From an uncultured Pseudorhodobacter sp. (GTDB lineage Bacteria > Pseudomonadota > Alphaproteobacteria > Rhodobacterales > Rhodobacteraceae), in contig CAJXWJ010000021.1 of the NCBI GenBank assembly GCA_913062925.1, positions 1 to 51,377 of the forward strand: a stretch of DNA of 51,377 nucleotides, in the 5' to 3' direction. Positions within the stretch are counted from its first letter, which is position 1. Every line of letters starts with the position of its first letter. Of this stretch, positions 33,036 through 47,138 are shown one piece after another. The notes under the pieces were generated by a model that worked only from the letters and a program-made list of their open reading frames with translations, had not been told where the DNA came from and ran no database searches. The position numbers and the translations under genes are program-made.

Positions 33036-34375
33036 CGCCGTATCAAGCTGACCGAGCAGCCTGCTTGGCCCGCCACCCTTGCCGCCACCTTGCCAAACCC
33101 GCTAAGGCCTGCGCCGATCAGAATGTGATCACAGCTGGTTTGTGCGCAAAACCCCAGCAGGGCCTCTGCGGGATCGTCGTGCTGCAAGATCACGAAATGT
33201 AAACGATCTTCGCGCAGCCCCAAGCGCAAGCCCCAAGCCCGCAGCGCCAAAAGCTGCGCCAAGGCGCGCGGCGCAGCTTTGGGCGACATAACGCTTAGGC
33301 AGCTGACACGCGCCTGGGGGGCGTGCCTGAGCAGGCGCTTTACCTCTAACAACAGCGCCTCTGATAGCGCCTCATGCGCGGGCGACAGATCAAGCGCCAC
33401 CACCAGATGTGGCGCAGACTGGCTTTGCGGCGCTACAGCCACAGGTGCGGCAAAGCCTTGCAGCCTGCGCCTGCGCCACCAGCGCCGCGCGACATGATGC
33501 CAAGGATCGCGCGCCAGCTTCAGCCCCCGCGCCGTCAGCCGCAGCTGATGCGGATTGGCCAGATCAAACAGCATCTGCGCGGCCGATTGATAGCGCGCTT
33601 CTGGGTCCACCTCGAGCGCGCGCAGCGTGATCTCTTGCAGCCATTCGGGGATATCGCTGCGCAAAGCGCGCGGCGGCACCGGGTCTTGCCACAGCCGCGC
33701 GCGGGCTTGTTCAAAGCCCGCAGGTTTGCCAAAGGGCAAAACTCCCGTCAGCATCTGATAAAGCATCACCCCAAAAGCAAACAGATCCGAGCGCAGATCA
33801 TGGCGTTGGCGCAGCAATTGTTCGGGCGCGATATAGGGGAATGTGCCCAAAGGCAGGGCATATTCTTCGGCCAAAAGATCGGGCAATGTGTCATGGCGTG
33901 ACAGGCCAAAATCAATGAAGACCACCTCGCCGCTGGGCCGCTGCATCAGGTTTTCAGGCTTAAGATCCAGGTGAATCACGCTTTGACGGTGCAGATCATG
34001 CAGCGCCTGCGCCAGCCTTTGCGCCAGATCCAAAACCTCGGGAAGCGGCAGTGGCGCGCGCGACATCCTCTCGCGCAAAGAGCTGCCAGCGATACGTTCG
34101 GTGACAAGATAGGCCATCGGATCAAAGTCGCCCTGCGCGATCAGCCTTGGTACATGCGGGCCAGACAGTCTTGGCAGGATCATCTGCTCGACCTCAAAGC
34201 CGACGATCGAGGCGCTGGCCAGCCCTTGACTCACCCGGGGGATCTTCATCACCAAAGCCACAGTGTGATCGGGATGACTTACCTGCCAAACGGTCGAAAA
34301 GCCGCCGCGGTGCAGTTCAGCCCCCAGCTGAAAGCCGTCAATTTCCAAGCCGGTCTGAGGCCGCAGCACCACCAT
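33020..34375 (-). CDS. Ser/Thr protein kinase fused to a universal stress protein domain
   Basis: A 451-residue cytoplasmic fusion. Residues 14-270 are a Hanks-type kinase: glycine loop LHRGGFSTVW, Lys44 in ALVMKI, catalytic loop VIHLDLKPEN with Asp137 and Asn142, and DFG at 155-157 (FIDFGLS). The APE-type motif is YIAPEQ. The catalytic loop has Leu in place of the usual Arg (HLD, not HRD). A basic, tryptophan-rich linker (WHHVARRWWRRRRLQG) precedes a C-terminal UspA-like domain (about 320-451, HLVVALDLSPAHEALS to ILIGAGLSGFG). It begins three bases after the metallophosphoesterase gene. The targets are unknown. Confidence 0.9.
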   Translation of the reverse strand: MVVLRPQTGLEIDGFQLGAELHRGGFSTVWQVSHPDHTVALVMKIPRVSQGLASASIVGFEVEQMILPRLSGPHVPRLIAQGDFDPMAYLVTERIAGSSLRERMSRAPLPLPEVLDLAQRLAQALHDLHRQSVIHLDLKPENLMQRPSGEVVFIDFGLSRHDTLPDLLAEEYALPLGTFPYIAPEQLLRQRHDLRSDLFAFGVMLYQMLTGVLPFGKPAGFEQARARLWQDPVPPRALRSDIPEWLQEITLRALEVDPEARYQSAAQMLFDLANPHQLRLTARGLKLARDPWHHVARRWWRRRRLQGFAAPVAVAPQSQSAPHLVVALDLSPAHEALSEALLLEVKRLLRHAPQARVSCLSVMSPKAAPRALAQLLALRAWGLRLGLREDRLHFVILQHDDPAEALLGFCAQTSCDHILIGAGLSGFGKVAARVAGQAGCSVSLIRRPQGA

Positions 34376-34378
34376 GGC

Positions 34379-35116
34379 CTAGACCCCCAAAATTAACCGG
34401 CGGGCAAAGGCTTCGGGCAGCTGTGCCGCTCGGACCTTATCTGCCGTGGTCAGGCTGTCATAGGCAACTTGCCGGTAGCTTAGGCTGTTTTGCGCCTGAT
34501 CCAAGATCGCATAGCCCGCGCAGCCGCTGCCATCGCGGGGCTGACCGACCGAGCCGATCACCGCCAGCCAGCGTCGCGAGGCCAGCAGCGGGATCGCCGT
34601 GCGCGGGGTAAAGCCATGCGTGTTGATCTTGCTGGCCAGATCCAGACTGTAAAGCGCCGGCCGATGCACATGACCACAGAGGATCACCCGTGCCGCGCTG
34701 GCCGCAAAGCTGGCCGCCGCTGCTGCCGCATCGCTGACAGGACACCACTGCTGCGGCTGATCGGGCGAGGCATGCACGCAAAGCAAATCCCCTAGGACAA
34801 GCTGATAAGGCAAATCGGCCAGAAACAGCCGCTGGCGCGCGTTCAACCGGTTTACCGTCCAATCAATGATCTTGCGCGCGGCGGGGTTCAGACTGTCGGG
34901 CGCGGGCGTGCTGCGATCATGATTGCCACGCAACGCCAAGGCGCCCTCTTTGACCAAAAGCTCTAAGGTATCGACGCACCATTCCGGATCAGGCCCATAG
35001 CCCACCACATCGCCCAGAAACACCAGCTGATCAATGTCATGCTGCTCAAGATCGGTCAGAACCGCCTCGAAAGCCTCTTTATTGGCATGAATATCCGACA
35101 ACAGCGCCAGACGCAT
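34379..35116 (-). CDS. Calcineurin-like metallophosphoesterase
   Basis: A 245-residue protein with the full metallophosphoesterase motif set: LLSDIHANKEA (DxH), FLGDVVGYGPDP (GDxVGxGP), LRGNHDR (GNHD), VHASPDQ and ILCGHVHRPA (GHxH). It resembles YfcE/diadenosine tetraphosphatase-like phosphodiesterases, so the substrate could be a phosphoprotein, nucleotide or cyclic nucleotide. AAGGAGGGGTCG is a strong ribosome site for the ATG at 35116. It is directly followed by the kinase-USP gene on the same strand, suggesting an opposed kinase/phosphatase pair (inference). Confidence 0.9.
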   Translation of the reverse strand: MRLALLSDIHANKEAFEAVLTDLEQHDIDQLVFLGDVVGYGPDPEWCVDTLELLVKEGALALRGNHDRSTPAPDSLNPAARKIIDWTVNRLNARQRLFLADLPYQLVLGDLLCVHASPDQPQQWCPVSDAAAAAASFAASAARVILCGHVHRPALYSLDLASKINTHGFTPRTAIPLLASRRWLAVIGSVGQPRDGSGCAGYAILDQAQNSLSYRQVAYDSLTTADKVRAAQLPEAFARRLILGV

Positions 35117-35224
35117 CGACCCCTCCTTACACTTGGGGCCAAACACAAACCCGCAAGCCTCCCGCGCCAACAGTGGAAGCACAGCGCCAAGGCGTCAAGG
35201 CCAAAGCCCCCCCAAAACAACACC

Positions 35225-35845
35225 TTATCCTAGCGAGGTGACCCAAAGGATCGTCGCATCTTCCTGCGACAGGCTGATCACATTATGCCCCATCGAGCCG
35301 TCGTAATAGGCGCTGTCGCCGCGGCGCAGGTCAACGGCTTCGTAAAACTCGGTGTAAAGCCGCACGATGCCGGTCAGCACATACAAAAACTCTTCGCCCT
35401 CATGGCGCACCCAGCCGTCAAAATCCTCCATCGCGCGGGCGCGGATGGTGGCGCGGTAGGGCAGCATTTGCTTTTTGGTCAGACCGCCTGCCAGCAATTC
35501 ATGCTCATAGGTGGTGGTGGCATGGGCCTGACCCTCGCCGGATTTGGTTACCGCAATCCGGCCTGAAACCTGCGGCACCTGCGCCGGGGTGAACAGCTGC
35601 GGCACCGAAATCGCCATGCCCTGCGCCAGCTTTTTCAGCGCGTCATAGGTCGGCGACATCTGGCCGTTTTCAATCTTGGAAAGGGTCGAGCGCGCCAGCC
35701 CCGCTTGGCTTGCCGCCTGCTCAAGCGTCCAGCCCTTGGCCTTGCGCAACTCGCGCACGCGCCGCCCCAGATCCAGCGGCTCGACCGTGCTGGCGGGTGC
35801 GTCTTGGCGGGCAATGCGGATCAGGCTTTTGGGATCGTCACTCAT
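35225..35845 (-). CDS. XRE-family regulator with C-terminal cupin domain
   Basis: A 206-residue transcription factor. The N-terminal helix-turn-helix spans about 27-80 (LGRRVRELRKAKGWTLEQAA, GLARSTLSKIENGQMSPTY). A cupin sensor domain follows, with WVRHEGEEFLYVLTGIVRLY and DLRRGDSAYYDGSMGHN. Such HTH-cupin proteins (PuuR/SutR-like) often regulate amine, amino acid or sulfur metabolism. The start at 35845 is uncertain since no clear ribosome site is seen; an ATG at 35857 is also possible. It is divergent from the DsbA-family gene, its likely target or neighbour. Confidence 0.87.
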   Translation of the reverse strand: MSDDPKSLIRIARQDAPASTVEPLDLGRRVRELRKAKGWTLEQAASQAGLARSTLSKIENGQMSPTYDALKKLAQGMAISVPQLFTPAQVPQVSGRIAVTKSGEGQAHATTTYEHELLAGGLTKKQMLPYRATIRARAMEDFDGWVRHEGEEFLYVLTGIVRLYTEFYEAVDLRRGDSAYYDGSMGHNVISLSQEDATILWVTSLG

Positions 35846-35948
35846 GCGTTTGCGCATAAGCCAAGGCCTGCGCGCTTGCAACCAAAGCCTGTAATTTGCT
35901 TGACGAAAGCCGCGCAAACGCCAAAAGAGGGCAAAAAGAGGAAATGCA

Positions 35949-36596
35949 ATGATCCGTCTTGATATCTTTTCTGATCCGGTCTGCCCGTGGTGCGCCATTG
36001 GCAAAGCCCATCTGGATCGCGCCCTGGAAGCCCACCCCGATCACCCCTTTCGCATCGAATGGCATCCGTTTCAGCTGAACCCCGACATGCCAAAGGCGGG
36101 CATGGATCGCCCGACCTATCTGGCCGATAAATTCGGCGGCCCCGAGGCTGCGGCAAAGATCTATGCCCGCATCGAAGAGGCAGCCAATGCCGCCGGCATT
36201 CCGATTGATTTCGGCACAATTCCAGTGATGTGCAACACGCTGGACGCGCACCGCCTGATCCATTGGGCGGGGCTTGAGGGGCGTCAGACGGCGGTGGTCT
36301 CGGCCCTGTTCAAAGCCTATTGGCGCGAGGGGCGCGATATTGGCGCGCCTGCGGTTCTGGCCGATATAGCCGAGGCTTGCGGCATGGAACGCGCGCTGGT
36401 CGAACGGCTTTTGGCCTCTGACGCCGATGCAGATGACATCGCAGCGCGTGACGCCGATGCCCGCGCCAAAGGTGTCACGGCGGTGCCGACCTTTCTGATT
36501 GCCCAGCAATATGTGGTCTCGGGCGCGCAATCGCCCGAGGTTTGGGGCAATATCATCGACGAGCTGCTGGACCAGATCAAGGCGGTCGAGGCCTAG
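35949..36596 (+). CDS. DsbA-family oxidoreductase of the FrnE type
   Basis: A 215-residue cytoplasmic thioredoxin-fold protein. MIRLDIFSDPVCPWCAIGK carries the CPWC motif at 12-15, and the cis-proline loop is AVPTFLIAQQYVVSGAQ. There is no signal peptide, so it is FrnE-like rather than a periplasmic DsbA. Members are implicated in polyketide isomerisation or oxidative stress; the role here is unknown. An AGAGGAAATGCA ribosome site supports the start. A terminator hairpin follows 40 bases after the stop. Confidence 0.9.
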   Translation: MIRLDIFSDPVCPWCAIGKAHLDRALEAHPDHPFRIEWHPFQLNPDMPKAGMDRPTYLADKFGGPEAAAKIYARIEEAANAAGIPIDFGTIPVMCNTLDAHRLIHWAGLEGRQTAVVSALFKAYWREGRDIGAPAVLADIAEACGMERALVERLLASDADADDIAARDADARAKGVTAVPTFLIAQQYVVSGAQSPEVWGNIIDELLDQIKAVEA

Positions 36597-36636
36597 GGCG
36601 CAACGGCTCTGGACCTTATGCGGTGAAAGATGCGAA

Positions 36637-36662
36637 GAGGGCTGCAACGCGGCCCCCTTTTT
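36637..36662 (+). terminator. Rho-independent terminator after the FrnE-type gene
   Basis: GGGCTGC, loop AAC, GCGGCCC (7 bp with one T-G) followed by CCTTTTT. It lies only 18 bases before the exporter start codon, so that gene would need read-through or a promoter close by. Confidence 0.75.
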
Positions 36663-36680
36663 CGTGGAAAGATCAAAGCA

Positions 36681-37880
36681 ATGGCGATCACAAAAGCCCT
36701 CTCGCGTGGTGAGTTTATCGCCCTTGTCGCAGCACTTTTTGCCACCATTGCGCTGTCGATTGACGCCATGCTGCCCGCCCTGCCCCAGATTGCGGCGCAG
36801 CTTTCGCCAGATGCCCCCAATCGCGCGCAATTGGTGATCACCAGCTTTGTCTTTGGCATGGGGCTTGGCACGCTGTTCACCGGCCCGCTTTCTGACAGCT
36901 TTGGCCGCAAGCCAGTGATTATCGCAGGCTCGGTGCTTTATATCCTGTCGTCCATAGCCGCCTATTTCTCGCAATCGCTGGAATGGCTGCTGATTGCACG
37001 GGTGTTTATGGGGGTTGGAGCCGCAGGCCCGCGCACCGCCGCCACAGCACTTGTGCGCGACCTTTTCCAAGGCCGCGCCATGGCCGAGGTGATGAGCTTT
37101 GTGATGATGGTCTTTATGCTGGTGCCGGCTGTGGCGCCGCTGATGGGCCAAGCGGTGATGGCAGTTGCCGATTGGAAGGCGATTTTCCTCGTCTATATTC
37201 TGTTTTGTCTGGTCACCACGCTGTGGCTGGGGCTGCGCCAACCCGAAACCCTGCCGCCAGAGGCGCGCCGCAAGCTGAACCTTGCCAATCTGCTTGCCGC
37301 CACGCGCGAGCTGTTTTCGCACCGCATCGTGGTGATCTCGATCCTGATGCAAACCCTGACGCAAGCCGCACTTTTTGCCACGCTGTCGTCAATGCAAGGG
37401 ATTTTCGAGCAGCGCTTTGACCGCGCCGAAAGCTTTCCCTTGTGGTTCACGGTGATCGCGTTGTTTTCAGCCTTGGGCAATGTGATCAACGCCAAAACCG
37501 TGGTGCGCTATGGCATGCGGCGGCTGATCTGGCTGGGCTATATGGTGTTGGTGGTGTTTACCGCCGCGCTGGTGCTGGCCAAGCTGCTGGGGATCTTGCC
37601 CGAAAACCTGGCCTTTGCGATGCATCTGATCTGGACGATCATGGTCTTTGGCGCCATGGGGCTGCAAATGGGCAATCTGAACGCGCTGGCGATGGAGCCT
37701 GTGGGCCATATCGCAGGGCTTGCGGCCTCGGTCAGCTCGGCGATCTCGACGGTGGCTTCGGTGGCGCTGGCGATCCCGGTGGGGCTTGCCTTTGACGGCA
37801 GCGAGATCCCCTTGATGCTGGGCGTGCTGGGCTTTAACGCCGCAGCGCTTTTGGTGTTTCGCTTTGATAACGGGCGGTAA
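36681..37880 (+). CDS. Bcr/CflA-family multidrug efflux MFS transporter
   Basis: A 399-residue inner-membrane transporter with about 12 hydrophobic segments. The loop 2-3 signature GPLSDSFGRKPVIIAG and the LIARVFMGVGAAGPRTAA segment are typical of the Bcr/CflA drug-H+ antiporters (14 family motif not checked). The ATG at 36681 (MAITKALSRGEF) is favoured over 36630, which falls in the terminator. It converges with mfd; the last codons and stop form part of a hairpin with the mfd end. The substrate cannot be deduced. Confidence 0.9.
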   Translation: MAITKALSRGEFIALVAALFATIALSIDAMLPALPQIAAQLSPDAPNRAQLVITSFVFGMGLGTLFTGPLSDSFGRKPVIIAGSVLYILSSIAAYFSQSLEWLLIARVFMGVGAAGPRTAATALVRDLFQGRAMAEVMSFVMMVFMLVPAVAPLMGQAVMAVADWKAIFLVYILFCLVTTLWLGLRQPETLPPEARRKLNLANLLAATRELFSHRIVVISILMQTLTQAALFATLSSMQGIFEQRFDRAESFPLWFTVIALFSALGNVINAKTVVRYGMRRLIWLGYMVLVVFTAALVLAKLLGILPENLAFAMHLIWTIMVFGAMGLQMGNLNALAMEPVGHIAGLAASVSSAISTVASVALAIPVGLAFDGSEIPLMLGVLGFNAAALLVFRFDNGR

Positions 37881-37886
37881 AGCCAC

Positions 37887-41327
<3,441 letters not shown>

Positions 41328-41328
41328 T

Positions 41329-42969
<1,641 letters not shown>

Positions 42970-42999
42970 GCAAGGCTTTGCCAAACCCGCGCAAGCATA

Positions 43000-43028
43000 A
43001 TGACAAAGTCACAGCTTGTGGCTATAGT
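43000..43028 (+). promoter_or_regulatory. Predicted sigma-70 promoter for the SYLF lipoprotein gene
   Basis: ATGACA (43000-43005), a 17-base spacer and TATAGT (43023-43028). Both boxes match the consensus at five of six positions. The start codon is at 43076, leaving a leader of about 40 bases. Confidence 0.6.
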
Positions 43029-43075
43029 TGTAATAATAGGGTCGCAGAACCCCTCCAGAGGCAAAAGGGCATAAA

Positions 43076-43645
43076 ATGGCACAGCTTTCACGACGCGGCT
43101 TTCTTGTGGGCACGGGATCGGCGGCTTTGTTGGCGGGCTGTCAACAGACCGTGATCGGCAATGGCGTAGGCTCGCGCGGCGGGGCGCAGATTGATGCCCG
43201 CGTGCAAGCAACGCAGAATTTTCTCTATAGCAGCTATCCCGGCACCCGCGAACTGGCGGCAAAGGCCCGTGGCATCTTGTATATGCCCTTGGTAACCGAG
43301 GCCGGATTTGGCTTTGGCGGCGCTTATGGTCGCGGCGCTTTGCTGATCAATGGCGTGACGGTGGATTATTATTCTGCGGCCAAGGCCAGCATTGGCTTTC
43401 AAATCGGCGCGCAGCAATATGCCCATGCGCTGTTCTTCATGACCGATCAGTCGTTGCAAGACTTCCGCCGCGCGCCAGGCTGGAACGCCAGCGCCGATAT
43501 CCGCTACGCCACACCGGGCGATGGCGGCTCGCTGGGTAAGGAGACCACAGAACTTGATTCCGTGATCGCCTTTGTCTTTGGCCAGCAAGGCCTGATGGTT
43601 GGGGCCACGCTGGCTGGCGTGAAATATACCCGTATCATCCCATAA
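43076..43645 (+). CDS. SYLF (DUF500)-domain lipoprotein
   Basis: A 189-residue envelope protein. The N terminus has twin arginines (SRRGFLVGTG, Arg6-Arg7) and a lipobox LAGC (Cys22), so export may be by Tat followed by lipidation. The domain contains ELAAKARGILYMPLV, GFGFGGAYGRGALLI, ASIGFQIGAQQYAHALFFM and TELDSVIAFVFGQQGLMVG, which match the lipid-binding SYLF/YSC84-like fold. A GAGGCAAAAGGGC stretch precedes the ATG. A long hairpin follows the stop. The physiological role is unknown. Confidence 0.88.
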   Translation: MAQLSRRGFLVGTGSAALLAGCQQTVIGNGVGSRGGAQIDARVQATQNFLYSSYPGTRELAAKARGILYMPLVTEAGFGFGGAYGRGALLINGVTVDYYSAAKASIGFQIGAQQYAHALFFMTDQSLQDFRRAPGWNASADIRYATPGDGGSLGKETTELDSVIAFVFGQQGLMVGATLAGVKYTRIIP

Positions 43646-43651
43646 ATTTTT

Positions 43652-43681
43652 CGGTAAGGCATTGTGATCAATGCCTTACCG
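43652..43681. terminator. 12-bp perfect hairpin between convergent genes
   Basis: CGGTAAGGCATT, loop GTGATC, AATGCCTTACCG. It sits between the ends of the SYLF gene and the minus-strand dehydrogenase. The flanks have only short T-rich stretches (CATCTTTC on the plus side; GAAAAATTT read on the minus side), so it would act as a weak two-way terminator or RNA end-stabiliser. Confidence 0.65.
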
Positions 43682-43696
43682 CATCTTTCGCAGATC

Positions 43697-44560
43697 TTAC
43701 TTTAACCGGCGGATCAAGCTGGAGGTATCGTTGCGATTGCCCCCCATCAGCTGCACATCCTTATAGAACTGATCGACCAGCGCGGTGACAGGCAGCTGCG
43801 CGCCGATAACATCTGCGGTTTCCAGACAGATCTTCAGATCCTTGCGCATCCAATCCACCGCAAAGCCAAAGTCGAACTGATCGGCCAGCATGGTTTTATG
43901 ACGGTTCGCCATCTGCCACGAGCCCGCAGCGCCTTGGCTGATCACCTCGACCACCGCCTCGCCGTCCAGACCGGCTTTTTGACCAAAGGCCATCGCCTCG
44001 GCCAGACCTTGCACCAAGCCTGCGATGCAGATCTGGTTCATCATCTTGGCAAGCTGTCCAGCACCGCTGTCGCCCAAACGGCGGCAAATGCGCGCATAGG
44101 CCGCCATGATAGGTTCAACTGCCGCATAAGAGGCCAAAGCCCCGCCGCACATGATCGACAGCACGCCGTTTTCGGCCCCCGCCTGCCCGCCCGAAACCGG
44201 CGCATCGACAAAGCCAAGCCCGGCTTGCACAGCAATCGCTTCCAGCTCGCGGGTGACCGTGGCCGAAACCGTGGTGTGATCGACAAAGATCGCGCCCTTG
44301 GCCATGCCCGCAAAGGCACCGTCTGCGCCTAAGCAAATCGCGCGCAGATCGTCGTCATTGCCAACGCAGGCCAGCACCACATCGGCACCCATGGCAGCTT
44401 CGCGCGGGGTGGCCGCCGCAGCGCCACCGTGTTTTTGAACCCACAGCTCCGCCTTGGCGGCACTACGGTTATAGACCACAACCTCGTGGCCCTTGGCGGC
44501 CAAATGCCCCGCCATTGGAAACCCCATAACGCCTAGCCCCAAAAACGCTAGTTTTGCCAT
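43697..44560 (-). CDS. NAD(P)-dependent beta-hydroxyacid dehydrogenase (3-hydroxyisobutyrate/tartronate semialdehyde type)
   Basis: A 287-residue enzyme of the beta-hydroxyacid dehydrogenase family. The cofactor loop is LGLGVMGFPMAGHLAAKG (7-24), the substrate loop FVDAPVSGGQAGAENGVL (118-134), and the catalytic lysine Lys172 in GAGQLAKMMNQ. The substrate may be 3-hydroxyisobutyrate, tartronate semialdehyde or glyoxylate/succinic semialdehyde-like; sequence alone does not tell. GGGAGGCAAAGCA gives the ribosome site for the ATG at 44560. It is divergent from the penicillin acylase gene, 79 bases away. Confidence 0.9.
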   Translation of the reverse strand: MAKLAFLGLGVMGFPMAGHLAAKGHEVVVYNRSAAKAELWVQKHGGAAAATPREAAMGADVVLACVGNDDDLRAICLGADGAFAGMAKGAIFVDHTTVSATVTRELEAIAVQAGLGFVDAPVSGGQAGAENGVLSIMCGGALASYAAVEPIMAAYARICRRLGDSGAGQLAKMMNQICIAGLVQGLAEAMAFGQKAGLDGEAVVEVISQGAAGSWQMANRHKTMLADQFDFGFAVDWMRKDLKICLETADVIGAQLPVTALVDQFYKDVQLMGGNRNDTSSLIRRLK

Positions 44561-44639
44561 TGCTTTGCCTCCCTGCATTGCCCAATTTCTGGGTTTGGAC
44601 TAGGAAGGCATTCGACCCCTGTCGTCAAGGACTCTCCTG

Positions 44640-47120
44640 ATGTTGATTGCCTATCGCTGGCTCTTGCGTGTTTTTACTGGTTTGATGGTGCTTGGCCTGA
44701 TGGCAGGCGCGCTTGGCTATTATGTGCTGTCGCGCTCCTTGCCCGATTATAACGAAAGCTTTCGCCTAAGCAGCATTAGCGGCCCTGTCGAGATCGTGCG
44801 CAACAATGCCAATGTGCCGCATATTTTTGGCAACACCGATGCAGATGTCTATTACGCTTTGGGCTTTGTGCATGCACAAGATCGGCTGTGGCAGATGACG
44901 ATGCTGCGGCGTACGGTCCAAGGCCGGCTGTCAGAGATTTTCGGGCCGCGCACCGCCAAAATTGACGAGCTGGTGCGGCGGCTTGATCTCTACACGCTGG
45001 CGCAGCAATCGGTGGCAGCACAAGACGGGCCCACCACCACCGCGCTGAACGCCTATGCTGCGGGGGTGAATGCTTGGATCACCCAAGTGAATTTGGGCGC
45101 GCGTGGGCGTGGCGCGCCCGAGTTCTTCTTTTTCTCGAACGAAATCGCAGCCTGGTCGCCTGCCGACAGCATCGCGATCATGAAGTTGATGGCGCTGCAA
45201 ATGTCCTCTCAGCTAGAGGACGAGGTGCTGCGCGCGCAAATGTCGCTGATTTTGCCAAGCGCACGGCTGTCGGATATTCTGCCCGATGATCCGGGCCAGC
45301 CGGTGGCAGCGCTGCCCGATTACGCGCAGCTGATGCCTTCGGCCTATCCTACGGCGGCAAAGACCCAAATGGCCTATATCGACGCGCCGCTGTCGCCGTT
45401 TCACAGCCGCGACTTTGCCGGAGCCTCGAACGCTTGGGCGGCGATGCCAAATAAGGCCGCCGCAGGGGGCAGTCTTTTGGCCAATGATCCGCACTTAGAG
45501 CTGACCGCGCCGTCGATCTGGTATCTGGCACGCTTGCAACTGCGCTCGGGTGGCGTGATTGGCGGCACCATTCCGGGCATGCCCTTGGTGCTGGTGGGGC
45601 GGTCGGAAAAGCTGGGCTGGGGGCTGACCACCGCCTATGTTGATGACCAAGATCTGGTGATGGAAAAGCTGAACCCCGACAACTCCGAGCAATATCTCAC
45701 CCCCGAAGGGCCCAAGCCCTTTACCTCGCGCCAATCCATCCTCAACATTAAGGGCCAAGCGCCGGTTACGCTGACGCTGCGCTGGTCGCAAAGCGGGCCG
45801 ATCTTGCCGGGCACGCATTATGATCTGGCATCGGTCACGCCCGCCGGAGCGGTCGCAGCGCTGCAATGGACGGGGCTGAGTGCCACCGACACCTCTATGA
45901 CGGCAGCACTGCGGCTGATGTCTGCGGGGTCGGTGACGCAAGCGATTTCGGCGGGGCGGCTCTTTGTGGCGCCTGCGCAGAACCTGATGCTGGCCGATGC
46001 AGATGGCATTGGGCTGCAAACGGTCGGCGCTGTGCCGTTGCGCGATGCACGCCACAGCACCCAAGGCCGGATGCCGGCGGCGGGCTGGCAGGGAAACAAC
46101 CGCTGGCTGGGGGTCGAGCCCTATGCCAGCAATCCCAGCTTTATAAACCCCACTTCGGGGCTTTTGGGCAATACCAACAACCGCACCGTCGATCGCCCTT
46201 TTCCTGCTCATGTCAGCTTTAACTGGGGCGATACCCAGCGCATTCAACGCTGGCTGACGCTGATGAAATCGCGCGAGGTCCATACCCGCGACAGCTTTAT
46301 CGAAGCACAGCTTGACACCGTCTCGCCCACCGCGCGCACGCTTTTGCCGCTGATCGGCGCGGATCTGTGGTTCACGGGCGAGGCCGCCGCCGAGGGCACG
46401 CCCGAACGCTTGCGGCAAAAGGCGCTGACACTGATGGCGGCTTGGAACGGCGAGATGAACGAACATCTGCCCGAACCGCTGATCGCCGAGGCTTGGCTGC
46501 GCGCCTTGCAAGACCGGCTGATCCGTGACGAAATCGGCCCTCTGGCCGATAAATTCACCCATCCCGACCCGGTGTTCATCGAGCGGGTCTACCGCAACAC
46601 CGATGGCGCTGGGGTCTGGTGCGATGTGGTGCAATCGGCGGTGGTCGAGACCTGCTCTGAAATTGCGCGCCAAGCGTTGGATGACGCGCTTTTGCAGCTG
46701 CGCGAAAGCTATGGCGGCAGCATAGAAAGCTGGCGTTGGGGCGATGTGCATCAGGCCACGCATGACCATCCGGTCTTGGGGCAAGTGCCGATCCTGCGCT
46801 ATTTCGTCGATATTCACCAATCCACCTCGGGCGGCGACAGCACGCTGCTGCGCGGTCGCACCAAGGGCAAGGGGCCAAACCCCTATCAAAACGTGCATGC
46901 GGGCGGCTATCGCGGCGTCTATGACTTTGCTGACCCCGATTCCTCGGTGTTCATTCAGGCTACGGGGCAATCGGGCCATCCGCTTTCGGCCTATTACGAT
47001 GATCTGTCCGAGTTATGGCGGCGCGGCGAATATATCCCGATGTCGCTTGACCCAGCCCTTGCGCGTGCGGGTGCCGTGGGCATCACCCATCTGACACCCG
47101 AGGCCGCTACCGCGCCCTAA
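44640..47120 (+). CDS. Penicillin acylase-family N-terminal nucleophile hydrolase
   Basis: An 826-residue precursor with an N-terminal membrane or signal segment (about 9-31, VFTGLMVLGLMAGALGYYVL). The alpha-chain region VEIVRNNANVPHIFGNTDADVYYALGFVHAQDRLWQM is classical for the family. The self-processing nucleophile is Ser263 in FAGASNAWA, followed by LANDPHLEL. The mature enzyme would hydrolyse amides such as acyl-homoserine lactones or beta-lactam side chains; the substrate is not predictable. Its last bases and stop form a terminator hairpin with the hflX end and overlap hflX by four bases. Confidence 0.93.
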   Translation: MLIAYRWLLRVFTGLMVLGLMAGALGYYVLSRSLPDYNESFRLSSISGPVEIVRNNANVPHIFGNTDADVYYALGFVHAQDRLWQMTMLRRTVQGRLSEIFGPRTAKIDELVRRLDLYTLAQQSVAAQDGPTTTALNAYAAGVNAWITQVNLGARGRGAPEFFFFSNEIAAWSPADSIAIMKLMALQMSSQLEDEVLRAQMSLILPSARLSDILPDDPGQPVAALPDYAQLMPSAYPTAAKTQMAYIDAPLSPFHSRDFAGASNAWAAMPNKAAAGGSLLANDPHLELTAPSIWYLARLQLRSGGVIGGTIPGMPLVLVGRSEKLGWGLTTAYVDDQDLVMEKLNPDNSEQYLTPEGPKPFTSRQSILNIKGQAPVTLTLRWSQSGPILPGTHYDLASVTPAGAVAALQWTGLSATDTSMTAALRLMSAGSVTQAISAGRLFVAPAQNLMLADADGIGLQTVGAVPLRDARHSTQGRMPAAGWQGNNRWLGVEPYASNPSFINPTSGLLGNTNNRTVDRPFPAHVSFNWGDTQRIQRWLTLMKSREVHTRDSFIEAQLDTVSPTARTLLPLIGADLWFTGEAAAEGTPERLRQKALTLMAAWNGEMNEHLPEPLIAEAWLRALQDRLIRDEIGPLADKFTHPDPVFIERVYRNTDGAGVWCDVVQSAVVETCSEIARQALDDALLQLRESYGGSIESWRWGDVHQATHDHPVLGQVPILRYFVDIHQSTSGGDSTLLRGRTKGKGPNPYQNVHAGGYRGVYDFADPDSSVFIQATGQSGHPLSAYYDDLSELWRRGEYIPMSLDPALARAGAVGITHLTPEAATAP

Positions 47121-47138
47121 AGATCGCGGTAGCGCTTT
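47106..47138 (+). terminator. Terminator hairpin spanning the ends of the acylase and hflX genes
   Basis: GCTACCGCG (47106-47114) and CGCGGTAGC (47125-47133), 9-bp perfect stem, followed by GCTTTTC. The acylase TAA is in the loop and the right arm encodes the last residues (RYRDL) of HflX. Confidence 0.65.

Noticed and set aside
35838-37364. A 508-codon minus-strand open frame
   Set aside because: Shadow of the FrnE-type and exporter genes, with His/Arg-rich low-complexity translation and no ribosome site.
45495-46979. A 494-codon minus-strand open frame
   Set aside because: Antisense to the penicillin acylase gene, whose family motifs and nucleophile are clear.
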